Below are positions 38,677-50,111 of a DNA stretch of 64,000 nt, piece after piece. Numbering within the stretch: position 1 is the stretch's first letter; the number at the start of each line of letters is the position of its first letter. The DNA lies in contig CM038218.1 of assembly GCA_021442155.1 (NCBI GenBank), positions 60,416,268 through 60,480,267 of the forward strand, written 5' to 3'. The translations under genes were made by a program, and so were the position numbers. The DNA is from Cymbidium sinense (taxonomy: Eukaryota; Streptophyta; Magnoliopsida; Asparagales; Orchidaceae). Under the pieces are notes generated by a model that searched no databases, had not been told where the DNA came from, and saw nothing but the letters and a program-made list of their open reading frames with translations.

Positions 38677-41099
38677 AAACCTTTCTAAGCCCTTTGATTC
38701 CATCTTATGGACTTAGCTCAAATCATACCTTAAATCTACTCCAACTCAATGGATTGTCTCAAATCATGAATCAATTTCAAATGATTGAAATCCATGATCA
38801 ATTCTAAATCCCAAAAATCTTTCCTAAGCCATTTTGATTTCATCTTATGGACTTAGCCCAAATCAAATTCAAATCACTCCAAATTTAAAAGATTTTCTCA
38901 TAACCCATTTATATTATCATTTATATTTACAAATATAAATGAAATATAAATTCAAATAATAAAAACTAAATTCAAAACTCAAATCCAAATCTAATCAAAA
39001 TCCAACCTAAACTCTTTCAAGACAAATCCTTGAACTCCTTCAAATAAAATCCAAATCACTCCGAATTCAAAAAATTTTCTCACAACCCATTTATATTCTC
39101 ATTTATATTCACAAATATAAATGAAGTATAAATTCAAATAACCAAACTAAATCCAAAACTCAAATCCAAATCTAACCTAAATCCAACCTATACCCTTTCA
39201 AGTCGAATTCTTGAACTTAGTTAAATCATTCTCAAATCAATCCAAACCTTTGGATTTTCTCTTCGAACAATCAAACCTTCAATTACAAACCAAATATAAA
39301 CATAAAATTTAATCACCATACCAAAATCAAACTAACTAAAGTCAAACCCATATTCACCGTTTTGGACTTGAAATTATCAAATGAATCAAAACTCATTTGA
39401 CTCCAAATCACTTGTAATTGGAATTATGTTTCAATCATAAGCACACATGTGAGTTCAACCAAACTTGAATCAAGCCTTGATCAAGTCAATTGACCCACTT
39501 AGGCTCACTTGATCCAAAGTGACCTAATGTATCTTTTTGAGCCAAATTCTAATTATACCCAAATTAGATTGAACTAAGCCCATCTAAGCCTCACATTATG
39601 AGCAACAATCATCCTAGGATGATCAATCACTCAAATTGGGTTAAGCCAAGTCAAACGTAGCCTCTGACCAAGTCAACACTTAGTCCAAATGAAACCTAAA
39701 AATTCACTATTAGCCAAATTGATTCAAACCATTGATCTAAACCAATTCATAACCAATGATTGAACTTGACCAAGCCATCAATTGAGCCAAACCAAGCCCA
39801 ATTGGCCACTTGACCCAAGTTGACCTAAAAAGTCAAAAAGGGTTAAATCTTGATCTAAGCTAAATTGATTGCAACAAATGGGTCAAATTTATTCTAAATC
39901 ACTTATTGAACTTGACCAAAGCTTCAATTGGCTAACTAGACCTAACTTAGCCCAATTGATCATGAACCCAACATGACTTAAAAGGTCAAATCAATTTGAA
40001 ATGAAACCAAACCAAAATTGATTGAAACCAAAGCTTGCAAAATATTTTAAATGATCAACTAGGCCTAAACCAACCACTGACCTAACCCAATTGGGTCAAA
40101 TGGGTCAAATTGGTCAACTTGCCCCATTTGATCTAAGTGAATTCAAATGAACCAAAACCAAATATAACTCAAATTGAACCAAACCAATGATACCCATAAA
40201 CTCTAAATGATCATTTGAACTTGACCTAATCTCTAGTTTTACCCAATCTGACTAATTGATCAACTTTACTCAAGTTGACCCATTTTTACCTAAATGGGTC
40301 AACTTGAGCCAAATAATCGCCCAACCTAGTTTTGAATCATTTCAAATCTACCCAAATCAAAATCAAGGCCAAATGATCATTTTACCTTTGGGTCAAAGGG
40401 TAACATATGACCAAATTCACTTGGAATTTTGTCAATTCCTTCTCATGGTCACTTGGCATCCTCCTAGTGGACTACATGGACACTAAAGAGGGTGGTGAAC
40501 ATGACCCAATGGATTTGGGTCAACTATGACCCAACCTAAGGCCAAACTAACCCCTCCAATGAAAATTATCCACTTGGATCACCTCCTACACTCACCTAGC
40601 ACATGTGCACTTCCTCTCTTCCACTCCTCTGCCAAAACCAAAGCACATGGAATCCCTAATAGCCCAAACAACCCATTCAATCCAAGCAATTGAAGGAAAA
40701 TAACAAGATGGATCTCGGTCATCTGATCCAAGTAAGGGGAGATATACTCCCCCTCATTCCAACTCAAGACAGACTTTGAATTCGATTGAGCCCTAGGAAC
40801 CCTCAGCAAGTTTCTCCAAGCTTTATGAAGCATTCACAAGCTCATTCCATTTCTTCCTCTTCGATTTTCTTCAAAGCCAAAATAGGGGAGGTGAGGGAAT
40901 TTTCCACTTCACTCATTTCTCCACCAAACCTCAATTCACTTTGCAAGAACCATCAAGGAAGCAAGTCGAGCTCACCCAAAGTAAATCCCAAGTCTCCAAG
41001 CTATGGGAAGGGGGATCTTGATCAAAGTCGTAAGCCATTGAAGGGGAGCTTGGTCGACCCACACATCCACTTCAAATCAAGGCTTGAAACTTTCAATAG

Positions 41100-41124
41100 A
41101 GCTTCATCTCCACTAGATGAAGCT
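41100..41124 (+). repeat. U middle hairpin, copy G (perfect 10-bp stem)
   Basis: AGCTTCATCT and AGATGAAGCT flank the loop CCACT. Equivalent structures occur in the other copies that contain this region; copy F (36281-36303) is the most eroded. Confidence 0.75.
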
Positions 41125-41459
41125 ACCTCCTCCATTGGAAGCACTGGTGATAGTATCCAGCAATGTATGACTCAAAACTGATCCTCTATTGAAAATTGCT
41201 TGGTATTTTGTTAAGGGAATTGTAATCCCATTAGATCCTATCTGTTGGATGTTCTTCCCTGGACCTCTTGATGGTGGGGGATGAATCTCAGCCTAATCCG
41301 TGCTTGGGTGAGCTCAGATCAAGCCATGGAGGACAGATGGCCTCTGTCTCTTGCAGCTTAGGCAAGGATGAATCATCGGTCATCCATCCCACATGTTTTG
41401 GATGGACGGTCCTAATTAAATCACTAGATCTCTGATTTAAACCCTTAATAACTATGGGA

Positions 41460-41625
41460 TTAACCCTGACTATCTGATCCTTGATCAGACGGCCCAAGGG
41501 AAAGCACGTTGCACAACCAGCTAACGCGACACGTGATGTGATACTTTAAATAACCAATTCCATCATGCCACATGGAAGGTGTGTTGCGTCAGCAGTCTAC
41601 GTGGTGCCGAAGGGATTAGTTCATT
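41460..41625. promoter_or_regulatory. GC-richer conserved core of U (copy G)
   Basis: The least AT-rich part of U. Conserved pieces are the GATC hairpin, GATGTGAT followed by a CTTTAAATA word, CATCATGCCACATGGAAGG, GCGTCAGC and ACGTGGTGCCGAAGGGATTAG. The matching regions are about 3104-3250 (A), 12550-12680 (D), 19745-19900 (C), 36640-36800 (F) and 49595-49740 (E). CTTAAATA read in reverse is TATTTAAG, TATA-like, so a promoter on either strand is possible. No transcription evidence; regulatory role is inferred from conservation. Confidence 0.35.
41473..41489 (+). repeat. U core GATC hairpin, copy G
   Basis: TCTGATC, CTT, GATCAGA: perfect 7-bp inverted repeat. Confidence 0.6.
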
Positions 41626-43212
41626 AATTAGGATATTTTAATTATCCTTTAATCACAGAAACTTCATAAATTCATAACTAAATATATAAAAATTCAAAAA
41701 AAAAAATGCAAACTAAAGTTCATTTTAAAGATAATTCAAAGGGGAATAATATAAAATTAAGTATAACTGATTTTGAACAGTAGATTTCACTCAATTTGAG
41801 TTTTATTAAAAATATAATTATGTTAATTACTCTTTAATTACTTCAATAATTAATTCCAAACTTTCTAAGGTTGATTAGTGGGATGACTTTTTCCTCCCAT
41901 GATTTTCATGGAAGTTATTATTGGATTAATTAGGAAAATTACTTGATTTACTCCTAATCACTCCCTTAATTAATGAAGTGATTAATTAACCTATTAAACA
42001 ATGATGAATACATTAATAAAGTTTACTATTCATTATGAAATAGTGAATGAACTTAGGGAATGAGATTAGGATTCCTTTTTTAATCTCTTCTCCTAAGTTC
42101 ACTCCATTTGGAAAATATTTAATCAAATTGTAATTAATGGCTTAATCACTTCATCAATAAATTTAATTAATCCAAAACTCAAAATCAAATCATTCTAGAA
42201 CTTAATCATCTTAATTCTTGGGTAGATTCTTAGGTGTTCAATAATCTAAGAAGCTTCAAAAGAAATTATATCTAACCTACACGTGTAGGATGGTTATGAA
42301 AGTACTTAATTAAATCCTTTAGCTTAATTAATCAATAATTATGAGCCAATTGCATTAGGCCCCTTTATTTCATAGGTGCATTATTGATTTAAATTCCATG
42401 TGATTGCATATCATATGTTGGCTCATAATTGTTGGGTTAATTATATTAAAGTGATGTAGGTACGAGATAATTAATGGACTTAATTCACACCTTAACCTAA
42501 ACAAAATATAAAATCAACTTAATTATTCTAAAAATTAAACTAAATTGATTCACACATGGGGGAAATGGGTTAGGAACATAAAACTCTTTCTCACAAATCA
42601 TTTTCAAATCAAATCCAAAATAAAAATAAAAATCTCTTTAAAGAATTTTGATTCACTTTAAATAATCTTATTTCATAGGATTGTCTTTAGGAATTAATTA
42701 TGGTGAATGAAGTCATATGCTTACATCACTTTATTTCTTTCCAAGCATGTTAAATATTATTTTCCATATGAAATCATGCATTCATATCTTTTGAAAAATA
42801 AAATTAAATAAAATGTTTCCTTTATGTCAAATTGCATATTTTGGCTAAATTTTCTTACCTTCAGTAATTATCAAAAATTATTTTTCAAAACCTATAAATA
42901 AAATATTATAATTGAAGTGATGCTACTTATAAGTACTTATAAGCTTGCATGTGATTATAGCATAAGATGTGTTATGTGATTTTCTTCTCTTTTCTTAACA
43001 TGAATTTGAGTAAGATTTGCAAAGAGTATAATTCATTTGAAAAGAACATAACAGTTGCATAAATCTATTCCGATGCACTCCCATGTTATGGCTTGAGAAG
43101 GATCTTCACATTTACACATGTAAATTACACAAATCAAACAAACACAAAAATTTTTTGCATGACTCTTCATCCATTTGTTTCTTTTTGTACAAGCACATGT
43201 ATTTAAGAAAAG

Positions 43213-43320
43213 TGATATATTAGTCTGGACATCTCGGGGTTGTGAGGCTTTAAGTAGCTCCAAGTAGGTCTTGAATCTTATACCCCTGGTGTAGAAAATA
43301 ATGGCGTCATACTCACTTAT
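43213..43320 (+). repeat. Internal U block present once in copy G
   Basis: AGTCTGGACATCTCGG, GAGGCTTTAAGTAG and GTAGGTCTTG in one block, the single-copy counterpart of the tandem repeats of copies B, C and E. Copy F has its own single block at about 46192-46290. Confidence 0.6.
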
Positions 43321-45715
43321 GTCTTTTATACATATAAATGTGCATTTGATTTATGGATAAAAGAGTCCCTCTTTTCTACATAATAAAAACATGCATTCAT
43401 GGAATATCCAAACTTTCTTAAGCAACATCTCTTAGCATTCATCATCAAGGTGTGCTAAAATTTGCATTGCATGTATATAAATGCTTAGGATTATTCATAT
43501 GCATGATATACATGTAAGAAAGAAATAAATGGTTCTATGTTATGTGATAGTAATTCACCCTAATTAATCTTAAGATGCATTTCTTACTAAATAAATTTAT
43601 TTAGAGCGAATCTAAACTTAGGATTAATTAAAATACATAATAAAACATTTACTAAATAAAAATCATTAATGAATCTACCTTAGAAATTACTTAAGGTAGG
43701 GATGAAAGAGAAGTTTTTTTCTCTTTTTTCTCTTTACAACACTTAGTAATTTAGTATAAGTTCATTCAAACTAAATCAAATCATCAAATAAAATTGACAA
43801 ATCGACTAAATCACTTAAATGAAACCACCCTCTAAGTTGAACCCTTCATACTTAAGAAATTCCAATCTTAAAGCCTAGCTAAGACATGCCACACAAGCCT
43901 TAAATGGCACACACATTAGGCTAAGTCATCATTTCTAGCTCTTTGTTAGGGCGGTGCATGGTTTGATACCTGATTTTATTTCATAATATAATATTTTTAG
44001 ACTGGATGTTAGGGTATATGTGTGTAGACTGAATTATAGGACGATCTTAATCTAATCATTGTCTTCTGCAGGAGATTGTGCTTAAGGGGCGCTGTAATAA
44101 AAATATAAAAATACTTTTGCTGTGCAGGTTGCTTACACCCCTAAGCATGATCCAAATTGGGATAGGTGGATTTGGTTACCCATGTTTTGGGTGCTAAGTC
44201 CAAATTATTCTTATAACTACTTAGGTTCTGTGGCATGTTTAGTTAATCTCTATTTTATAGGTTTAATTAGATTTATCTTTCCCATTTTAATGTAATTTTT
44301 TGCTATTAAGATTTAGAATGAATATTATGGTGGAATTAAGGCGAACATTGGTCATAAGATCATGTTTTATGTACCATATGAAGCCTTGGAGCAAACCACA
44401 CTCAAGTCAAATCAAATAGAAGAACGAAAGGAAGGAAGAAAGAAATGAAGAAAAGAAGAAATGAGGAATGAAGAATGAAGAATGAAGAATGAAGACCCCC
44501 ATAACATGAATTCTTTCTAAATTGTAATTATTCATTTGTAATCCAGGTTGTATAAGGGTAGAGCTTAGCTACCCACATTTTTTTTGGGTTATGCAGTGGT
44601 ACCCAACCACATCGACCTCTTATTCTTTTGTGCTAGCTTTATAAAATTGTTTGATGTTTATTTTGCTTGTGCATTAGAAATGGCATAATTTTTTCTAGTC
44701 ATTGATTGATGAATGGCCTGGATATGATTAGGCTGTTAGAGAAAAATAAATTTTCTATCTAATTAATTAAATCAAAATTAAAATTAATAACTCATAACCT
44801 GACCTAAAGTCTAGGACATAAATCAAGATAATAAAAGATTTAGCAACCCCTTAGCTATATATTGTATGTCTCACATCATGCATAAAATTATCTTGATTCA
44901 CTCTTGCTAATGGAGGATTTCTACCTTTGCTAGAGAAGATGGCTTGACCTTTGAGAACCATAATGGAAACACACCTCCTTCTTGCTGATTTCAGCCCATA
45001 ACCAATTTCTCATGCATTAGGCATACGAAATCCCATAGTTCATGTCAAATAAATTGTCCAAAAAACAAAATAAAACTAAATAAAATTTACATTAGATTAA
45101 GTCATTATTCATGCCCTACATGATCTAGTCTCTTAGGGAGTATGTTTAAAGACTTAGTCTTCTTTCTAAATAAATAATAGCCTAGCTATCTTACAAAGTA
45201 TAAGACTTGCCTACATGTATTTAAAGTCGTAGGAGGAATTAGTTGGCAGCCATCCCTAGATAATTGTAAGTCCAACAGTCCTCTCTTGTGGAGATAAGCC
45301 ATATACCCATTTCACCTTAGATTTAGGTGATATTTTTGGCCCTAACCAAATCTCCATATATTTAGGTTTAGAGGTTATTGTTTCCTTTGCGAGCTATGAG
45401 CATAAATCCTTATCTCTTAAGCATTTTCATGATCTTGTGTTGTGAGTTGTAAGCTCTAGATTTCTAATAAAAAGTAAACCCAAACACATATTTCCTCTCA
45501 AATTTTAAAAATATAAAGCTCAACCATAGGATAGTTTGGGATGTTTGCTAGGTTTCCTAGCATCACGAACATCCCCTACTCATATCCTTTTGGCTTCAAT
45601 AATAACTCTCTCTTTTTGATCAATCCCACTTGATCTTCCAAAAATAATCAATTTATTAATAGTCTTATCTTTCAAATCCTTAGAGATAATGATCATTTAT
45701 CTTAATTGAGAGTAT

Positions 45716-45740
45716 TCTTAAGGAATCTCATTCCTTAAGA
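45716..45740 (+). repeat. U 3' hairpin, copy G
   Basis: TCTTAAGGAA, TCTCA, TTCCTTAAGA: perfect 10-bp stem with a 5-nt loop. Confidence 0.75.
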
Positions 45741-45900
45741 TGTAATTAACTATGAGGGCTTGCCTCCATAGGGAACTTAACGAACCCGATTTAAAATAAA
45801 CCCTACTTTACTTTTTCATACAAAGTAGGGGAAGAATCTCTAGTACATTCAAAGTCACCATCCTCATTAGGTGATTAGGTTTAATGTAGGATGGTGACTT

Positions 45901-45916
45901 CTATCTCTCGAGATAG
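45901..45916 (+). repeat. U last hairpin, copy G
   Basis: CTATCTC, TC, GAGATAG: perfect 7-bp palindromic repeat about 135 bp before the end. Related CTATCT/AGATAG arms occur in the other copies. Confidence 0.65.
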
Positions 45917-48657
45917 TACATCATTCCTTAATGTCGCACCCGATCATCCTAATGAGAACATCTGCGGATCTACGTGGTGTCCCAAAAATATACCAAAAAA
46001 AAATTATTTTTCAAATTCCCCCAAAGAGTTTCAGAAATAAAAAACACCACACATTTCTATGTTATGACTTAAGAAGGATCCTCACATTTGCACATGTAAA
46101 TTATATAACTAAATTAAATATAAAAATCTTTTGCATGACACTTTATCCATTTGATCTTTTATGTATATCTGCATGTATTTAAGAAAAGTGGTAAATTAGT
46201 CTAGACATCCTAGGACTGCGAGGCCTTAAGTAGCCCCAAGTTGGTCTTGTACCCTATGCCCCTAGTATAGAAAATAATGGCATCATACTCATTTATGTCT
46301 TTATACATTTGGATGTGCATTATGTTAAAGGATGAAGAATCCTCTTTTCTACATAATAAAGACATGCATTCATGGAATATCCAAATTTCCAAATCATATA
46401 TCTTAGCATTCAGCATCAAGGTGTGCTAAAATTTGCATTGCATGCATATGTATATTTAGGATTTATTCATATGCATGGTATACATGGTGGAAAGAAATAA
46501 ATGATTGTGTGTTATGTGATAATAATTCATCTTAATTAATCCTAAGATGCCTTTCTTATTGAATAGGGATATATAGAGAAAATCTAAACTTAGGGTTAAT
46601 TAAAACACATAATAAAATATTCACTAAAAAAACTACTAATGAATCTACCTTAAAAATTACTTAAGGTAGGAATGAAAGACGAGTTCTCTTCTCTTTTCTT
46701 TTCTTCATAATATTTAGTAACTAAGTGTAGGTTCATTTAAACCAAATCAAATCATCAACAAAAATTAACAAATCAACTAAATCACTTAAACTAAAACAAC
46801 CCATTAAATTGAATCCTTCACACTTAGAAGATTCTAACCTTAAAGCATAGCGAAGACATGTCACACAAGTCTTAAATGGCACACATATTAAGCTAAGTCA
46901 TCTTTTTTAGCTCTATGTTAGGGCGGTGCATGGTTTCATGCCTGATTTTATTTTGTGATGTAATATTTTTAGACTGGATGTTAGGATGCATGTGCATAGT
47001 CTGGATGATAGGGCGATCTTAGCCAAATCATATTTTTCTATAGGGGGTTCTACTTAAGGGGCACTGTAATAAAAATATAAATGCTTTCATTGTGCAGTTT
47101 GCTTATACCTCTAAGCATAACCCAAACTAGGATAGGTGGACTTGGTTACCCATGTGTGGGGTGCTAAGTCCAAATTGTTCATATAACTGCTTGGGTAGTA
47201 TGGTATGTTTAGCTAATCTCTATTTTGTAGGACTTAGTTAGATTTATCTTTCCCATTTTAATGTAAATTTCATGATTAAGATTTGGAATGAATGTTATGA
47301 GGGATTAGGATGAAAATTGGTCATAAGACCATGTCTTATGTACCATGTGAAGCCTTGGAGTAAATTACATCCCAAGTCAAATGAAGAAAGAAAGAAATGA
47401 AAAATGAAGGCCCCCATAACATGAATTTCTTTTTTAACATAATTATTCATTTATAATCTGGGTTGTATAAGGATAGAGCTTAGTTATCCACATTTTTATT
47501 TTCAGGTTTGTGCAGTGGAGCACGACCACATCAGCCTCTTATTTTTTTACGCTAGCTTTATAAAATTATTTGATGTTTGTTTAGCTTGTACATTAAAAAT
47601 GGCATGATTTTCCTAGTTTCTTAATTGCTTGATGGTTGTTGAATGGCCTGGATGCGATTAAACTCTTAAAAAAAATTTCTATCCAGTTAATCGACTCAAA
47701 ATTAAATTAAATAACTCATAACCTCACTTAAAGCCTAGAACATAAATCAAGATAATAAAAGATTTAGCAACCCCTTAGTTGGATGTTGTATGTCTCATAT
47801 CATGCATAAAAATATATTGCTTCACTCTTACTAATGGAGGGCTTCCACCTTTTCCAGAGAAAATGGCTTAACCTTTGAGAGCCATGGTAGAAACACGTTG
47901 CCTTCTTTCTAATTTTGGCCCATAATCAATCATTTTATGCATTAAGCATATGAAATCCCATAGCCTGTGTCAAATAAAAATATCCAAAAATAAAAATAAA
48001 ACATAACAAAATTTGCATTATATTAAGTCATTTATTCATGCCCTTCATGATCTAGTCTCTTCGGGAGTGTGTTTAAGGACTTAGTCTCCTTTCTAAACAA
48101 ATAATAGCTTATCCATGTTGCAAAGCATAAGACTTGGCTACACGTATTTAAAATCATAGGAGGAGTTAGTTGGCGGCCACCCCCATGCTATTGTAAGCCC
48201 AACAATCGGGTGATTTATTCTCTCTTGTGGAAATAAACCATATACCAATTTTCACCTTAGATTTAGGTCATACCTTGGCCCTCGTCAAAGCTCCCTAGAT
48301 TTAGAATCCGAGATTATTGTTTTCCTTTACGAGCTACAAGCATAAATCCTCACTTTTTAGGCATTTTCATGATCATGTGTTGTCGAATTGTAATCCCTAG
48401 ATTTCTAACAAAAATTCAACTAAAACATATAATCCTTCTCAAATTTTAAAAATATATAGCCCAACCATAGGATAGTTTAGGATGCTCACTAGGTTTCCTA
48501 GTATCGTGAGCATCTCGTACTCATCTCCCTTTGGTTTCGATAATAACTTTCTCCCCTTGAACAATCCCACTTGATTTTCTAAAAATAACCAATTTGATTG
48601 ATAGTCCTATCTTTGAAATCTTTGGAGACAACGATCATTTACCTTAATCGAGAGTAT

Positions 48658-48682
48658 TCTTAAGGAACCTCATTCCTTAAGA
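48658..48682 (+). repeat. U 3' hairpin, copy F
   Basis: TCTTAAGGAA, CCTCA, TTCCTTAAGA: perfect 10-bp stem; the loop differs from copy G while the arms do not. Confidence 0.75.
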
Positions 48683-48741
48683 TATAATTAACTATGGGGG
48701 CTTGACTCCATAGGGAACTTGATGCCCAATTTAAAATAAAT

Positions 48742-48769
48742 CCTACTTTACTTTTTCACGTAAAGTAGG
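48742..48769 (+). repeat. U 3' second hairpin, copy F
   Basis: CCTACTTTAC and GTAAAGTAGG around an 8-nt loop: perfect 10-bp stem. Copy G retains 8 bp and copy A 9 bp of it. Confidence 0.75.
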
Positions 48770-50090
48770 GGAAAGATCTCTAGTACATTCGAAGACCCAT
48801 TATCCTTAGGAGTCCTCATTAGGTGATTAGGTCCATTGTAGGATGGTGAGTTCTGTTTCACGAGATAGTGCATTATTCCTCAATATCGCACCCGATCACC
48901 CTAATGAGTACATCTGGGGATCTACATGATGTCCCAACATACTAATTTATTTTTCAAATTTCCCAAAGTTTAAGAAATAAAACACCACAAACACATAAAG
49001 GGATTCATAGGTTACACTTCAGTTATGTAAATCAATTTCAATTCTTATTTTTATTTTATCATTGATTTTTCTTAATTATTCCTTAATTATTAATCACATT
49101 AATTAACCATCTTAAGGAAGTATACTTGGAAAAATAATTAGAAAAAGAGTCCTAGTTATTTCTCTCATCATATCCACTATTTACATTAATTAATTAACAC
49201 TAAGTGCTTAAGTTTTACCATTCATTAATTTTGATAATTATTTAATTAATTAAAGAGGGCAATTAAGATTAAAATTTTAAAATCTTCAAACCACATGGCA
49301 AATAATTTAAAAAAAAATATGGGAACTAAAGGACATCCCATAAAATCATCCCACTAAATTTGAAAATAATTAACCTAGTAATTTTGTATTAATTAAGATA
49401 ATTAGTCGGAGCTTCAAACTTTAATTAAACATTGTTCATTATGTATTAATTGAGGATTTTTTTGTTAAATTCTCCTCTCTCTAAGCTTTCTAAATTGGGT
49501 TTATTTGTATTTTTTATTTTTCTACAATTAGTTATGATTTTTTGAAATTCTAACCATTTAATTATATTTTTAAACCTTAATTAATCCTTTTAAACTGTCA
49601 GCGTCATGCGGAAGCTGATGCGACAACGCTTTCCATATTGCGTTGTGACATTGGCTAATTAAATTGTCTAACATGACCGCTGATTCAGTGGTGGCGGATG
49701 CAATTTCATATCGGCCATCCGATCTTGAATCAGATGGTCAAGATTAATCCTGTGATTTTGAAGGGATTAAATTAAGATTTCTAACAAGATTAATCATGAT
49801 TGTCCATTCAAATTATGTGAAATAGACGACCAGTGATCCGTCGTCCCATGAATGTCGGAAGCTGGATACCGTCTGCCTTTTATTAGTTAATCCAAGCTCG
49901 CTGGAGCACATTCTACAATGAAAATAACTCCAAAATGATTAAGGGGGAAAAATAAAGGGAAATCATACCGTGGAAATCACATGAAAATGAAATTTTCTTC
50001 ACAAAACACCGACACATAGAGGCTGAAACTATAGTTGCCAGATTTGTACCTTGTCATAGCTAAAGACTGGTGGTCCATCGATAAATGTAG

Positions 50091-50111
50091 CTTCATCTTA
50101 AAGAGATGAAG
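50091..50111 (-). repeat. U middle hairpin, copy E
   Basis: CTTCATCT, TAAAG, AGATGAAG: perfect 8-bp stem, with a loop unlike that of copy G. Confidence 0.65.

Larger units (their letters stand above)
38262..46051 (+). mobile_element. U-family element, copy G (best complete, innermost copy)
   Basis: Uninterrupted U unit of 7790 bp from TGTTGACCTTGC to AAAACACCACA. It is flanked by CATTA (38257-38261) and CATTT (46052-46056), a 5-bp duplication with one mismatch. Removing it joins copy F at CTATTCCTATA and TCTATGTTATGAC, which matches the continuous sequence of copies A and G. It starts with TG and ends with CA, but no second copy of its start lies near its end. The unit itself therefore has no LTRs and looks like a solo LTR or an LTR-derived non-coding element. 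The longest reading frame is 131 codons and has no recognisable domain. This is the best reference copy of the family. Confidence 0.92.
33824..48989 (+). mobile_element. U-family element, copy F (host of copy G)
   Basis: Plus-oriented U unit from TGTTGACCTCAC at 33824 to AAAACACCACA at 48989. It is flanked by a perfect 5-bp duplication AACAC (33819-33823 and 48990-48994). It is inserted in copy E after TGCTATTAAACAC; E resumes at 48995. Net length without copy G is 7371 bp. Order inside: head hairpin (33831-33847), CAAAT/TTGACC-rich part to about 35500, GC-richer core (about 36640-36800), AT-rich middle, insertion of G, then the 3' hairpins at 48658-48682 and 48742-48769. Short reading frames at 35979-36468 have no known domain. 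Confidence 0.92.

Noticed and set aside
40786..41181. 131-codon frame in copy G as a real gene
   Set aside because: Only part of it is kept in copies A and F, it is closed in C, D and E, there is no known domain, and the conserved part coincides with a hairpin.
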